From contig VWZW01002555.1 in NCBI GenBank assembly GCA_013397115.1, positions 124,001 through 188,000 on the forward strand: a stretch of DNA of 64,000 nt. The letters run 5' to 3'. Of the stretch, positions 21,640-35,000 are shown piece by piece (within the stretch, counting starts at the first letter, position 1; each line of letters starts with the position of its first letter). The notes under the pieces were generated by a model, which made no database searches, was not told the DNA's origin, and saw nothing but the letters and a program-made list of their open reading frames with translations. The position numbers and the translations under genes are program-made. The DNA is from Edolisoma coerulescens (lineage: Eukaryota; Chordata; Aves; Passeriformes; Campephagidae).

Positions 21640-23984
21640 TTAAGTTCAAACTTTTTTTTATTAAGCACATTCCACAGTACAAAGCTTTAGATCATGAACA
21701 ATATCTGTACAATTTAACAGTTTCAAGAAGCTGTTCATACACCAACTTTCCAAACAGATAATTGGCAAACATAATTACAAGTTAGAATTAGACTATCCCA
21801 GTGCTTTGAAACATTAATATCGCAGTAATGTACAGTTGCTCAATTATGGTTAGCAAAACAAAGTCCAGAGTGCAGCCAGGATCACTACCATGAATCCCAG
21901 GAGTCGAGTTCCTTGGGTGCCAATCACAAAAGTCCACTGCTATGTTACACAAAGCACAAAGAAGTTCAGACTGCATGTTCAAATACCATTATCTCCCAAG
22001 GAAAAACAGGAATTTAAATCTTACACATGCATTTTTAAAAAAAGGACTCCGCTCTTCAGAAACAAAGAACCTTTTTCTTCAGGGCTGCGACAGATGTCTC
22101 TTTTTTAAACAGTTTAATATTAAAGCTATTAGATGAGAAGGGTAAAGTAAGACACTTGCACGAACTACTGTCAAGCTTACCAAAAAGTGACCTCAGGGAC
22201 GCTCAGGAGCGAGTCTGCTCTTCTGGACTTCACCACATTGGCTCATCTTGATGAATAAATAGCTGGAGTAACACGGGGAGGGGGGCTGGGCCCCGGGAAG
22301 GGTGGGAGGGGAGCCCCTGCCGTGCCCGGGGGGGCCGGGCTGGTGACACCCGGAGCTGCCCCCGCTGTCCCTCGGAGCGCACGGGGAAAGGCAAGAACCC
22401 GAGAGAGGCAGGAGCTGCTGCAGCACAGAACGAGACGGGACGGACACAGGCGGGGAGGGGAGCGCAGCCCCGCGCCAGCCCTGCCCTCCCGGCAGCGGCG
22501 GGGGCAGCCCAGCTCCGGGCCCGCGGGGACAGGAGAGCCACGGGGCTGACCCGATGGAAAACTCACTTGGCACTGCCCCACGCCTCCTCCTGACCCACGG
22601 ACAGCGCGGGGGGGTGCGAGCACACAGACGGAGGGGACGCTGGGAGGAGTGAAGGAGCGGCCGTGGAGGCTCCCCAAGAAAAGCCTGGAGGAGCCAGGAC
22701 ACGGCGGCTGCTGCTCCTGGGGAAGCAGCACGGGAAGCAGAGCAGTGACTGGAAGGGGCTCCTCTCCACCCTCGGGAAGTGTCACAAACCAAACATAAAT
22801 AAATGGAACTTTGGCCCAAGGTATCTTCTCCGCTGAGCAGCCACACTAATGCTAGCGAGGACATCAGCGGGGGCCGCGAGGCCCCACGGGTGGTAGAGAC
22901 ACACGGCTGCAAATCCCGCGGCACAAAAATATAGGATACAGAACATAAATTAAACAGTTTTTAATTTTTAAAAAGTTTAGAAATTACATTTTAAAATATG
23001 TAGTTCCCATTAAAAAAAAAAAAAACCAAACAAAACAAAACAAAAAAAACCAAAAACAAACCCAACTAATGAATACTGAAAACCTCCTTTTGCAGAGACA
23101 ATGTCTAGGTAATCATGTCACCACCAGTGCCAGGGGTCAGGACGTCCTGCTGCCAAGTGCCACCACGCCGAGTGTTAGTGTGTAGTGTCAGGACACGCCG
23201 AGGCTGGCACCAGAGGCTCTGCTGTATGTACAAGGTATCTACATGCTTACACAGTATCCGAGATGGGGAAGCACACGGGGGAGGAGGGGGGACTACAGCA
23301 AACATCAGGAAGCACAGGACGGCGAGTACAGAGCACAGGGCAAAGGAAAAAACAGTGCTATACAACTAGCTCAGGTCACCTAGCCTGAATTACAGGGAAT
23401 CTTTAATTTAAAAGAAATTATTGGTGCAGAAACAAGTAAACTGTAATCCAAAAATATTACTGAGCAATTCAGAAATATTTCTAAGAGTCCAACGTACACC
23501 TACGGAACAGAACGGGCTCTGAACCTGCCATGGGGAACGCCTAAAGGACAGTGGTGACTGGAAAGCAAAGCTCTGTACATTCTGGGCATGTGTTTGGCAC
23601 CCAAATTTCATTGGAGAATGTTTTTTTTCTTTAAAGTCAGACAAAAGTGCAAAGCAATATAAATTAGGCCAAGTCCTTTCTTGACTTCTGATTTATATCT
23701 GAAAAACAAGCCATCAGAGTTCAGTTTCTACGGACAATTTACATGTGAAGCTTTGGATTTCTCACAGCAGGGAAGGATAGGCTTCTGAAATTCATCTACT
23801 CCAAGTCAGTGAATTTGTAGCAAATTCAAAGACGACCACTGAGAGCAGGAAAGATTAAGAAATTTAGATATAGAATTGTGCTGCTTTGCATCTACACAGC
23901 ATCTAGAACCAATTCTGACTTTAGCTGTCAATCATCTTCAGGCATGTAGTAGCCAAAAATCCAGTAGTTCAAGACTGTGGAACC
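21640..23984 (-). other. FBXW11: FBXW11 terminal 3' UTR exon
   Basis: The acceptor TTTTTCAG at 23985 fits the donor at 25882, and the sequence then reads GGTTCCACAGTCTTGAACTA on the minus strand. The exon runs about 2.35 kb to a cleavage site expected 10-25 nt beyond the AATAAA at 21657-21662; the exact end is inferred. Its two ends are A/T-rich and look like ordinary vertebrate 3' UTR. The middle (about 22265-22925) is an unusual GC-rich block, and 23011-23063 is a U/GU-rich tract in the RNA. Spliced UTR use is inferred from sequence only. Confidence 0.8.
21657..21662 (-). terminator. Polyadenylation signal AATAAA of FBXW11
   Basis: On the minus strand the hexamer reads AATAAA within GTGCTTAATAAAAAAAAG and is followed by a T-rich segment (GTTTGAACTTAATTTGT). 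It is the only canonical hexamer I found on that strand in the terminal exon near a plausible end. An ATTAAA variant at about 23402-23407 could give a short 3' UTR form. Confidence 0.75.
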
Positions 23985-25882
23985 CTGAAAAAGACAAAAG
24001 ACGAGTGAACTGAGACTGAGAGGAGGCACAGAGCAAGCAGCACCCCGAGGGGCTCAGGCCCACAGCACCCTCTGCCTCCAGGCTGAGAGGGAAGGGCAGA
24101 GCAGGTGCAGGAGGTGACACTCGTGCAGCACGTGGGGGGCTGCTGGCCAGACCTCCCCATGCAGCCCCTCCTGCAGGGGAGCTGCCCCAGGGGCTCTGGG
24201 CTCTGCACGGCCCTGGGCCCTGGCACTGACCCACAGGCAGCTCCCTCACACACAGCCAGAGCCACAGCCCTGCTGGGCACAGCCAGGGACCCTCCAGCTC
24301 AGCCCCCCAAACCCAGCCTAGAACTGCCAGGGGATTGTCCTTTCTTCCTCACGCTGCAGAGCAAGAGTTCTGCTCAGGAGGCAAGTTCAGCTGCTTTAAT
24401 ACACGAGTAGCTTTTAGGAAAACAGACAAAAACCTCAAATACTTTGATATTCCCGTGGCCTTTTCCAGCCCGATGACTCCATTATCAGCTTAGAGGCAGT
24501 GTAAGGTCTGAGGGTAATTAAATCTGAGCTTTGGTTTTACCTGCCACTTCCCAAAACCATCTTTACGGCCTAGGGAGAACTTCCCTCTTCTGATAAGAAA
24601 TTCCCATGAAAGGTTAAAACATCCTTAGGCACTTCCCCTTGACTTCCCTTCCCTCAGCCCAAGGCCTAATGCTTAATACCAGAATATTAAGACTATCATA
24701 TGGTAACAATTTTTATCATGTTACAATAAACAACAGGAATTCAACAGAAAGCAATAAAACTCTCACAGCCAACTGCCAGGACTGTCAAAAATGATCCACT
24801 TTGAAGAGCCTCACATTGCAAAGCCTGTAAAAACGTGTGCAGGGCTGCTTCAAAATTCACAAGACTGTGATGTTTGAAAACTTATAAAACTGTTTCATTA
24901 AATGTCATGATGAAATATTAGCTGTTTGACCATAATTTTATGTAGATTTAGGGTTTTTGGATTCAGAAGTCGGACAAACCTGTCAAAAAGTGACATCACA
25001 GCATCTCTGCAGCAGAGGAAACAGCTGCTCAGGGACTGTCATACCAACCCAGCAGCTCCCAGGATGCGGGGGCTGCGTGGTCCCGCTGTGCCTCCCGGGC
25101 CAGGCAGACTGAGCTGTGCAAAGTGCCAAGTGTGCAGGGTGTGAGCAGCAGAGGCCCTGCCAAAGGCATCCCACACTGCCCTGGAAATCCCAGCCACGGA
25201 GCCGTGAGCGCCACGTGGCCAAGTGACACCAGCACGGTGCTGGGCAAGGAACTGACTGAATTTTATACAACTCCTGATTTCTTGACCTGAGGGAGCTGGG
25301 CCAGGCAGGGTCAGGCTGGAGATCAGGGAAAGGTTCTTCCCCAGAGGGTGCTGGGCACTGCCCAGGGAACGGGCACGGCCCCGAGGCTGCCGGAGCTCCC
25401 AGGGGTGCCTGGGGGGGGTTGCTGGGGTGTCTGTGCAGGGCCAGGGGCTGGATCAATGATTCTGGGGGGTCCCTTCCAGCTCAGGACAGTCTATGATTCT
25501 GTGTTTCTTTTGTGCTTAAAACACACTATGTGTGGCTTTTATATGAATCAAAACTAATAAAAGAAGCCTGCCCAATCTGTGATTTAAAAACAGAATTTGT
25601 CCATCTCAAATTGTCACACCAAGTCTCCTCAATTCCCAGGAATGCTGTGAGCACATGACAGCTCTCCCTGACATGCCTGAACACCCAGTTATGACCAGGA
25701 GGGATTACAGAAGGGGGAAGCCAACAGGACATGCTGGAGCATGCCCACACAAAGACTAGATAGGGAAAGGAGTGGCATAAAAAGGAAATTAAGGAAAACC
25801 TCAGCTTGTTTGACTAAGCCAAGCTGCAGGCAGAGGGAACATTTCAAACATTTCCCAGATCCAAGAGGTGAGGGAGCCTTAC
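23985..25882 (-). other. FBXW11: Intron within the FBXW11 3' UTR
   Basis: A 1.9-kb intron bounded by GTAAGG (25882 downward) and TTTTTCAG (ending 23985). It holds a CR1 3' fragment (about 25309-25504, plus strand) and otherwise unremarkable sequence. Retention of this intron would not change the protein. Confidence 0.78.
25309..25504 (+). mobile_element. CR1 LINE 3' fragment (second subfamily)
   Basis: Plus-strand CR1 with CCAGAGGGTGCTGGGCACTG, GGTGTCTGTGCAGGGCCAGG and the terminal GGTCCCTTCCAGCTCAGGAC followed by CTATGATTCTGTG. It is the same subfamily as the minus-strand copies at 36737 and 46197. Confidence 0.9.
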
Positions 25883-26071
25883 CTTCTGAGGGCAGTAAAG
25901 TGCAGACTGTTATCTGGAGATGTAGGTGTATGTTCTAGATGGAGAGCGGGTCTCGTTCTGGGCACTCGGTGGCACATTTAAGAAATCCCAAATCAGAATT
26001 GTATCGTCATGGGAACTACTAATGATCTGAAATTCATCAAACTGGAGCCTAAAGACACGTCCTGAATGTTC
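25883..26071 (-). CDS. FBXW11: FBXW11 last coding exon: WD40 blade 7, C-terminus and start of 3' UTR
   Basis: The coding part is 25910-26071 (53 residues plus TAA). It starts [20 protein letters not shown], closes the propeller at [16 protein letters not shown] and ends [10 protein letters not shown]. The stop is at 25910-25912. The exon continues 27 nt as 3' UTR to 25883, where AAG|GTAAGG is a near-consensus donor. The stop is therefore not in the last exon, but it is close enough to the junction to fall below the usual 50-55 nt limit for nonsense-mediated decay. Acceptor CTGCCCACAG. Confidence 0.96.
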
Positions 26072-29000
26072 CTGTGGGCAGGAGGCAAGCAGTCAGCAAG
26101 GCAAGAGGGAAACGCTGCAGTGCACTGGTACCACACAGGTATCTGGACACACAAGGTGTGTTCAAACTCTGCTGTGCTGACTAAAAATCTTTCATAGTTA
26201 CACACAGATTTAAGGAAAGCTGCTTTTGGATGTAAATCCTTTACAGAAAACACACGGCTCCCAAACCCAGTGCTGCACCCTGAGCCTCCCTCGGCAGGGC
26301 CAACCCAGCCACAGGCTGAGATTATTGCAGACAGAAGCTGCCTGTCCACCAAGGAGCAGCAATTTTGGCCCCTGGCTGGCACTGATGCTCTGCCAGGGCT
26401 CCTCCTCCTGCAGAATTCTCTGCTGATTCTGTTTCTGTGCAGCCCCAAAACAGCACAGCACAGCTCCACCGTGCTGAGAGGACCCTCAGGGCTCCACTCC
26501 AGCCAGAATTCAAACGCTGCCGTAAGGGGAGTCCATGCTCCAGCAGCTCTTCCAACAGATCTCACAGTGGCACAAGAAGCCCAGAAAAGGCTCCCCCTTA
26601 GTCCTGCTCACCCATTTTCATTAAATTGAAAGTGAGGACTCTGCCTTTATTGGAGAACTAACCCAAGCTGGCAGAGTGATCCCAAACTCCAAGCTGAGCT
26701 ACAGGATACCCACAAAACACAGGAACAAACAACTTTTTCACTAAAACTAAATAAAATAACAGTTAAATCTTATCTCTATACCAAGACTAGTGAAGAGAAA
26801 GGAGAAGCATTTCCAGCCACGTAAGCACTTCTCCAGGTGTTGGAAAGACCAAGCACGTGCATCACCTCCAGTCAAGGACTCTGAGTTGCTACAGGCTTGT
26901 CAAACTGACTCCTGAAGTAAAACTCCACACACACTTGGGTGAAAAGAACAAGGAATTCATTCCTCCATCCATTTTTAATTAAGTCTGCTGTCATAAGCCA
27001 AACCCCTCATTACAAAGAAAAATATAACTTGAGCAACTTAAGCCTCAAATGTGACAGTCCTCTGAAGGGCTGAGAGCTCCTGTGGCAATCTGCTGGACTC
27101 AGCCTCCCTTCCCCCTTCCCAGCTCTTCCTTCCAAAGTGAAGGGTTAGCAGAAAAGTTTGGGAAAGACTCATAAGATTCTTGCCCCTTTTTTAATAAGAG
27201 GAAATTTAAAACCAGCCCTACAGAGATATTAGGGAAACACACCAATAACCAGAGTGATTTGATACAGTATCACGATGATTTCTTTTTCTTTTAAGAGTAG
27301 CTGAGAATCTCAAACCAGAAAAATTTGATCTTTCATTTCAGCTCAGATGCAAATCATTCAGGATACGACAATACATTTTTCTTCATTCTTAAGCACTCCA
27401 GACTTCATAAACCATCCTGACATTCCCACCTATCTCACAAAAATGCACTAAAACACCCCAGACAACCCCAAATTAATAAATTTTTACTTACCACTAACGT
27501 ACGCAAGCATAATGTACTTGCTGGGGCACGAGGGTCAAGGGCAGCTTGCAAGTCCCAAACTTTAATTTTCCTAAAAGTGAGAGAAGAAAATCATTATGAA
27601 AGCATAGGAAATAGCATCCAAAGCCCTGGAAAGCTTGCCAGGTTTCCCTATAGCTATTTCCCCAGGATCAAGCACATTGTGAGAAATACTAATGCTCAAG
27701 CTGTAAAGCCAGGAGTTCTGTGCCTCTGTGCAGCAGCCACTCCAGTGATGGCTCTGTGCTGGCTGTGACAGACAAGCTGACAATGCACGCACAAACCCCT
27801 CTGGAATGTGGGAATGGAGCTGGGCCCACCAACCCCAGGCAGACACTGACCCCAAATGAAAGGCTACAGACAAACCCAGTGCCAGAATTGTTTTCACTAA
27901 CTCTGCAGGCAGAGGAAGGAATGGAGAATTTGGATATGGATCTAACTGCCGTGAGTGCAGGATGCACTGCAGACACTGAGCAAGCCAGAGGTGCTCCTGG
28001 AGGGGGGGTCCTGCCCTCAGCCCCCCAGAAATGGTCTGAAGACTCCTGAGAGCCCCACAAGAAAAAGGCAAAATTGTGGGAACTGCTTTCAAACCTACCC
28101 ATCATAGGCTCCACTAACAATCCTCTTGTTGTCGAACCTGATGCACCGAACCAGCTCCTCGTGGCCTTCTAATACTCTTAAACAGGCACCACATTCAATG
28201 TCCCAGAGCCTGGGGAGAGCACAGGAGAAAGGCTGATTCCCACACCCAGGGTTAATTAAGCATCTCCTGCCTGGTTGCTGTGGGAGGTATGTAATTTGCT
28301 TACAAAGGTGTCATTCAGAGCAGCTGCAGTACGTGTACCAAAATTAATGTAAACATTCAAAATCACATGCAAGTAAAGTTCAGGTATGTGTTATTCTGGG
28401 AAATTCTAACAAGTTTTTTCTGTTCTCTGTAAACCATTGATTAGAAGTTCAGAAAACAAGAAAACCAGGGAGCAATGTACTCCCCATCTCTCCCAGCAGA
28501 AGGTGATATAGCAGCAGGTAAGAGGTTTTGTTCACTTTCAAACCTCAGTGTCCCACTCTGTCACAGCGCTGTGTCATGTTTGCTCCCACACCGAGGTGAG
28601 CCCCGCTCATAAACCATCTGCTCCAGTGCCAAGCCATGCCAAGGAAGTTCCGCAGCACCCAAGTGCAGGTACATCCTGTTGCCAGGTCAGAAGGCCCCCG
28701 TGGCACAGGGCCAGCAGCTCGTGGCACCCACCTGATGGTGTTGTCCGAGGAGCCGCTGACCACGAGGCGGTCCCGGTACTGCAGGCAGGCGATGCCGCGC
28801 TTGTGCCCGTTCAGGGTCCGCACGAACTCGCACGTGCTGGTGCTCCACACCTGGGGACACGGACAAACCCCTGAGAGCTGCACCACACAAGGCTTCTGCA
28901 CGGCAGGAGAAGCCACTATGGATTCAGACAGACAGGCCTGAGGCTGAGCCCTGCTGGACAGAGGAGTGAAAACCCACAGAGCATCTTTAGAAGCAAAGAG

Positions 29001-32000
29001 CAGGGCCTGGGCACCAGTGGGGACCCAGCAGTGACAGAGCCTCAGGCGCTGCTGTGGCACTGAGAAGAGCTGGGGGTTGCCTATAAAATATTTTCAGGTG
29101 GCAGAGACTGCTCCAAATGATTTCAAAAATTTGATTACACTTGGTAAGCTAAGAATCATTTTTAAAAATGGAGTTATCAAACACAAAACCCTGACATTTT
29201 TTACCAAAGAAATTACTAGGAAGCTTTTAGTAAGAGAAGGTCCAAACGTCGCCTTTAAGCTTGGTCTTAACGTTAAAGGATTCAATCAACTTTGCCCATT
29301 TTTAATGAACTGTAATTGAAGTCGTAATGCAGAGTATCAAGTGGCTCATTCTCCAACACGGAGTGCAGCAGGATCTCTGGCAGAAATTCGGACGTGGAAC
29401 TGCCAAGAACTTCTTGGCCCAGGCTACGGCAGCTCTGGTTCAGAGAGGGCAGGGTGGAAATGCCTTTGTTATATCAGTGCACTCTGGGTAACTCAAATCT
29501 TCTGGTATGTAACAGCCTTCAAATCCAGCCTCTGAATCCTTCAAACATGGCACAGCCTGGCTGAGCTGCTGGGAAGGCATGGTGAGGAAAGGCACTGCTG
29601 AGGAATTTCATGTCTGGACAGAACTGCCAAGTGAAATTAAAAATACCACTGCAGAAAGGCACAGGATGTGCCACATTTAACAGAGCAACTGATCTCGAGA
29701 CGAGTTCAAACAGCAAATGGGCTTTGCTTTTCTGCAGTTGTACAACAGAAGCCATGAAAATATCCCAGTGCAGCTGAGTGCCCCAAGTCACCAGGAGCCA
29801 GCGAGAGGATGTTGCTCACCAAGAGCCACCAGAAAGGCACGGGGCCAGAACTGCTCCTGAACCCCTCAGCTGCTCCAAGGCTTTCCTTGGGAGCCACACA
29901 GCCCTGCAGCAGAGCTCTGCCCCCTACCTTGATGGTCCTGTCCCCCGAGGCCGACACGATGTACTTGTCATCGAAGTCCACCACGTTGACGGCAGCCCGG
30001 TGTCCCACCAGCACGCGGCGCAGCGTGATGTCCGTGGGGGAGGCCATGTCCCACACGGCGATGGACCTGTCCTTGGAGCACGTCACCATCAGCCCATTGC
30101 TGAACCTCAGATGGAGCACGGCCTCGTTGTGGTGGATCAGCGTGTTCAGAACTTCCCCTGTATTTACATCCCAGACTCTGCGGGAGAGAACAGCGTTACC
30201 CCAAGGGGAGCTGATGGCTCTGCACGGTGTGAACACGCAGGAGCCTGCTCTGGTCTCCAAGGGACAGCTCTGGCTGGCTAAGTCCCAGCAGGGCTTGGGG
30301 AAGGCAGGAAGATGGTGCTGGAAGTGTCCCCACTGCCAGCAGAACTGCAGTCAGGCAGTGCTCCAGGGCACTGAGCACCCTCTCAGTAACTGTCACAACT
30401 ACAAGATGTCAGAGGGCAGTACAGAAACCCTAACTGAAGAAATTATTGTATAGCTGGCCATCAGCCACTCCAAAACTTCAGGGTATGCCTTGAATCATTC
30501 AGGTCATATTCCTTCAAAATTCCAAATGCTAAAAGAACAAAATAGATTTGGAAAAAAATTAATTTAATATGATGCTTTGCCAAGTATGAATATCTTGAAT
30601 ATCTTCTGGAATACAAATATCACATTCATCTTAGGGATGTTTTCTGATATTTAGAGATTACTGAAAATATTCCCAGCCCTGATACTCCAATTATTTTCGT
30701 GCAAGAACTTAACACTCACCTCACTGTAGAATCTGAAGATCCAGTTACAATAACTCTTTCATCATATTGCAGACAAAGAACTGAGCCAGTATGTCCCGTT
30801 AATACTTTCAAACATTCCAAGCTTGTTTTGTCCCAAATCTGTTAGAAACAAGAAGGGTAAATGGTTTATCAACACCAAGAACATGGATCCAAGACGTGAA
30901 CATTGTCACAGCTGCGAAGAAAGGAGGAAAACCAGAGACTCCCTGAGGGGTGAGTCTGTCCCATCAGTGGGCCTTGTCCTTCCCTTTAGCTTAAGGAAGT
31001 TTTGATGTAAGTTTCTGAGAGAACAGTGAAATAACCAACCCTCATGAGGAGATCAGATGCTGTCTGGCCAAAGGAGTGCCAGGGAGCATGAGCGCGGAAG
31101 CAAACTGCTGGCAATGAAACAGCCACAGCCAAGGCCAGCAGCACACAGAGACCCCCTCCTGTGGGAACACTGATTTCAAGGCACATCTTTCAGCCAGTGG
31201 AAGGGATCCCTGGCAGGGCCCCAAGCTTCCAGAGCAGAGTGCAGGTGAGACTTTGCCAGGCTCAGACATCCCACCTCACCGACCACACACAGACACTGTC
31301 CCATGGAGAGACACCAGGGAAGCACAGGCAGCTGCCCAGGGCAGAGCCCCACTCACCTCCACGGGAAGGACCTGGACAAGTGCTCACCTTAATGGAGTTA
31401 TCTCGTAGGCCACTGATGATCTTCTCATCATCATACTGTAAACAGTAGACGCCTTTGCTGTTCTCGGAGCGGCACTGGATCCTTTGCAAGTTGTGCCTCC
31501 CACACCTCCAGTTGGATTCTATAGTCTGACCAGGGGCAAGAACAGGAGTTGGGCCTGAGGCTGCAGCAGGACTGTCCCACACCCCCCCAGCCTCCCACTT
31601 TTGTACACACCATCCTTGAATCTGAAGGATATAAAACAAATCCCTTCTCCTGCTCCCAATAAATACACACAAAGCACAATGAATTCGAATTAGCACTTCT
31701 GTGATTTGTCATGACAAAGGCTGTGTCTACGGAGGAAATCATGGTCAACCAACCTTACTGAGAATCTCCCAAGGAGCCATTACAGAGATACACTCCAGAA
31801 CCCTTTGGTCCCCCCCCATATTTACGTGACCAACCAACAAAAGCAGCGAAGATGAAAGCAGGAGCTCACATGTCCAGCCTCGCCTGAGGGACCAACGTTA
31901 GACAACTGCTGAGTCCAACACGTGGGTGAAGGGATTTCCTGGGCCTTCCCTTCCCCTACCCAGCCATATCACCCATTAATTGTAGTTATACACCTTGGAA

Positions 32001-35000
32001 AGGGGTTTTGAGATATGAAACCCTCCTGAAAGTATCTAAACCCCGACAAAAATGAAGCTCAACAGGAACTATAAGGTTTCAAATAACCCAACTTGCTTTC
32101 CTCCCCCCACTTAAAATCTGTGGAAGGGTAATTCTCAGCATTTTCATACTGAGAGCTATTTTTAAGGAAAGAGACCTGACATGCCTTAAAAAGCTGCAAA
32201 CTATTTCACAGCAGAACCAGCATGATTTTCAGGTCCTAATCAGCTTTATTGTGTGTTGGGAAACTGATGCTGGATTCAAAGAAATGTTGGGTTTTGGACA
32301 GGAAGATCCTAACTCAACCATAAGAGAATCTGTGCCCAGAACCCCAGGCCAACACCTGCAGCACCTGGGCAGGCTGGGATACTTTCACCTTCCAGTACAG
32401 GCACCAGAACAGGCCATCTGTTCAGCTATTTCCCTGGGATTCTCCCCAAATACTGCATGGAAACCTGGGGAGAAGCTGACAGACTGTCAGTTTGTTTGGA
32501 AAAGCATATTTATTACATAATCCTAACTTCCAAAGCAGTAGCAGGCACCTCTGCAGCTCCTCCAAGACTAAAATTGACTGAGCCCTCAGTAAAGAGGAGT
32601 GTGAAGTGGAGTGTGACTGTGACATCCCAATTCTAGGAAAACATGTCTGCTTCAAGAGAAAACTGACTTTCCACTCTGTTTTCCATGTGTTTGCTCCTTC
32701 AATTGTCTCCCATTATGAAATCTGGAGAGAATTTTACCCAGTCCTAATACAAACCTGATGTACCTCAGGAATTTGTCTAAATCAAAAATGCTAAGAGATC
32801 CTTCTAGAGGAGCAGCTGACAGGTCACTCATCCCCTCTCACTCCCTTCCAATGTGGTGGGGAAGCCAATGAACTCAGGACAGTGAGGGTGTCAGTCTGGG
32901 ATGAGCTGTCCTGGCCAGCCAGTGCCCTGCTGATTGTCACTCTGGGACCTGGGCTCAAACCTGACACTGCTCTGGGTCAGCCTTGGAGGGAAAGCCCAGC
33001 TCATCACCCTCAGCATGGAATGCAGGCCTGGAGGGGGAAGGACAGGCAGTTCCCAAGCTTCATCTCATCTGAGTGAGGAGGGCAGGACTGCAGATCATGG
33101 ACTGCTCTGACCCTCGGAAACAGGAGAGGATGGCAGGCACTAACAGCAGGAACCAATATAATCACAGATCTGAAGGCAGCAGATTTAAATGTGCAATAGG
33201 AACACTGGAGACACAGGAGATAAAGCATCAGAGATCCCAGTCAGCCAATTTCAATAGTTTTAGAAACTATTTACGTTCAGATATTCAGTTCTGAATAGTC
33301 TTAATGGAGAGCTTCCCCAAAGCCCTGTTCTTGGACAGGTCTGCACTGAGCAGTGGCACCAAGCACGTGCCAGAGGAGCTGTGAGTGCTCAAACACCCCA
33401 GGAGCACTTCCACACTTCAGCCTCCTGTGACAGCCACTCCCATCAGCTCCAGAGCACACTGGGAACCCCACAAATCACAAATGCTGCTGGTCACAGCTCC
33501 CCACACAGAGCAGCACGCAGTGGAAGTGTGCTCACCAGGCACTGGGGACACGAGCTGGCCCAATTCTCACGGGTTCACTACAGGGAGCTACTTCAGCTGC
33601 TCCCCAAAGGAAAATGCTGGCTGCAGATAGAGACAACTAAAGTCTCGTGTGTATCTCTGTGAGGGCAGGAGGTCACATACAGGTGCACACTTCAGTTCTG
33701 TGAGTAGATGTCATTCCATGTAGCCATTATGTGCTGTGGCTACTGTGGGAAAACAGTGCCTGTTTTTGGAGAACTTGTAAAATCCCCTCACGCTGCCTTA
33801 ATTCCTGGGATGCTGGGAAAGCAGCCACGACACACAGAATGTACAGCAGCACTTCCCTGGGCAGCAGAGTGAAACCAGATGTGCACATCCAGAGAAATAA
33901 CATTTGGGATGACTGAACAGACTGAGTGGGTGGGCAGCTGGAGGACCCTCCGAAAGGAACACGGTTAATGCAGAACTGGCAACCACATGAAAGCTTCTGC
34001 TGCAGGGAATTTCTGGTTGTTGCTCCATGGTGCAGGGAGTGAAAGTCTTCATCTGCACCCTCCTGCCAGGAGCTATCCTAACTGGCTACAGTGAGCAGGG
34101 AGGACAGCAGGCATGAGGGGGGAGGAGATCACCCTGCTTATGGACTTTACGAGCACCAGGGATTCAGGGCTGAAGAATCCCACAGTTTATTTGTGTATTT
34201 GTGGTTCCAAACCAACACCAATATATCCAACACCCACTACTGTATTTTCTACAGATCCCCTTGAAAGTCTCCTCTGCCTCTGAACTTGGGTTTCCCAGTT
34301 AAACACAGAACAGTCTCCTGAGTTCACACCCAGTTTCTCACACTCTCCTAAAAGCTCACCAGAGCAACAGCAGCGAGGAGCTCACAAATGCTGCACAACC
34401 AACAAAATCTGGACATACAAGGGATAAAGACCGAGCACTTGCCAAAGCATTTGCCACAGCAGGAGAGCCATTTGGCAGCTGAAGTGGTGCACAAATGAAT
34501 TGAAAGAAAAAAAGGCATTTAGTGAGAAAAGTACAAACAGAAAATAGTCCAAGATGTAGAGGTATAGCCAAGCCTTGACCATACCAGAATATATTCACTG
34601 GTGCAAAGATGCACAGTGAAAAAAATGCAATTCATCTGGATTAACATCTGGAACATTAACTATACATTGGAAGTGTTAAGGATAATCTACTAGGAACAGG
34701 AGTTTTTTTCCCATTGGATAACGTACACCATGTTCAGCTCCTTGGCTAACAATTGCATTTTTATCCTTGTGAATGTTATTGCAGAGTAAGTGGGTTTATC
34801 TTAATCCCACAAACCAAGGAGTTTCTGTTCCCTCTGAATACGCAATTCTCCTGCAGGACAAGTGGGGCAGGAAAAAGCAGAAGGAACATCCACATTTGTT
34901 ACGTATGTAGGGATTTCTCCTGACGCATTAGGCCGTGAAAATCCAACCCTTTGTTCTTCTCATGCTTTCTTCAAAGGGAAAAAGGAAAATCCCTCCTGAC

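Noticed and set aside
22193..22924. 243-codon open frame treated as a gene
   Set aside because: It lies in the FBXW11 3' UTR within a GC-rich block, with overlapping open frames in other phases. Kept only as an oddity of composition.
29077..29319. 80-codon plus-strand open frame in an FBXW11 intron
   Set aside because: A/T-rich, antisense to the gene, no splice context and no known family.
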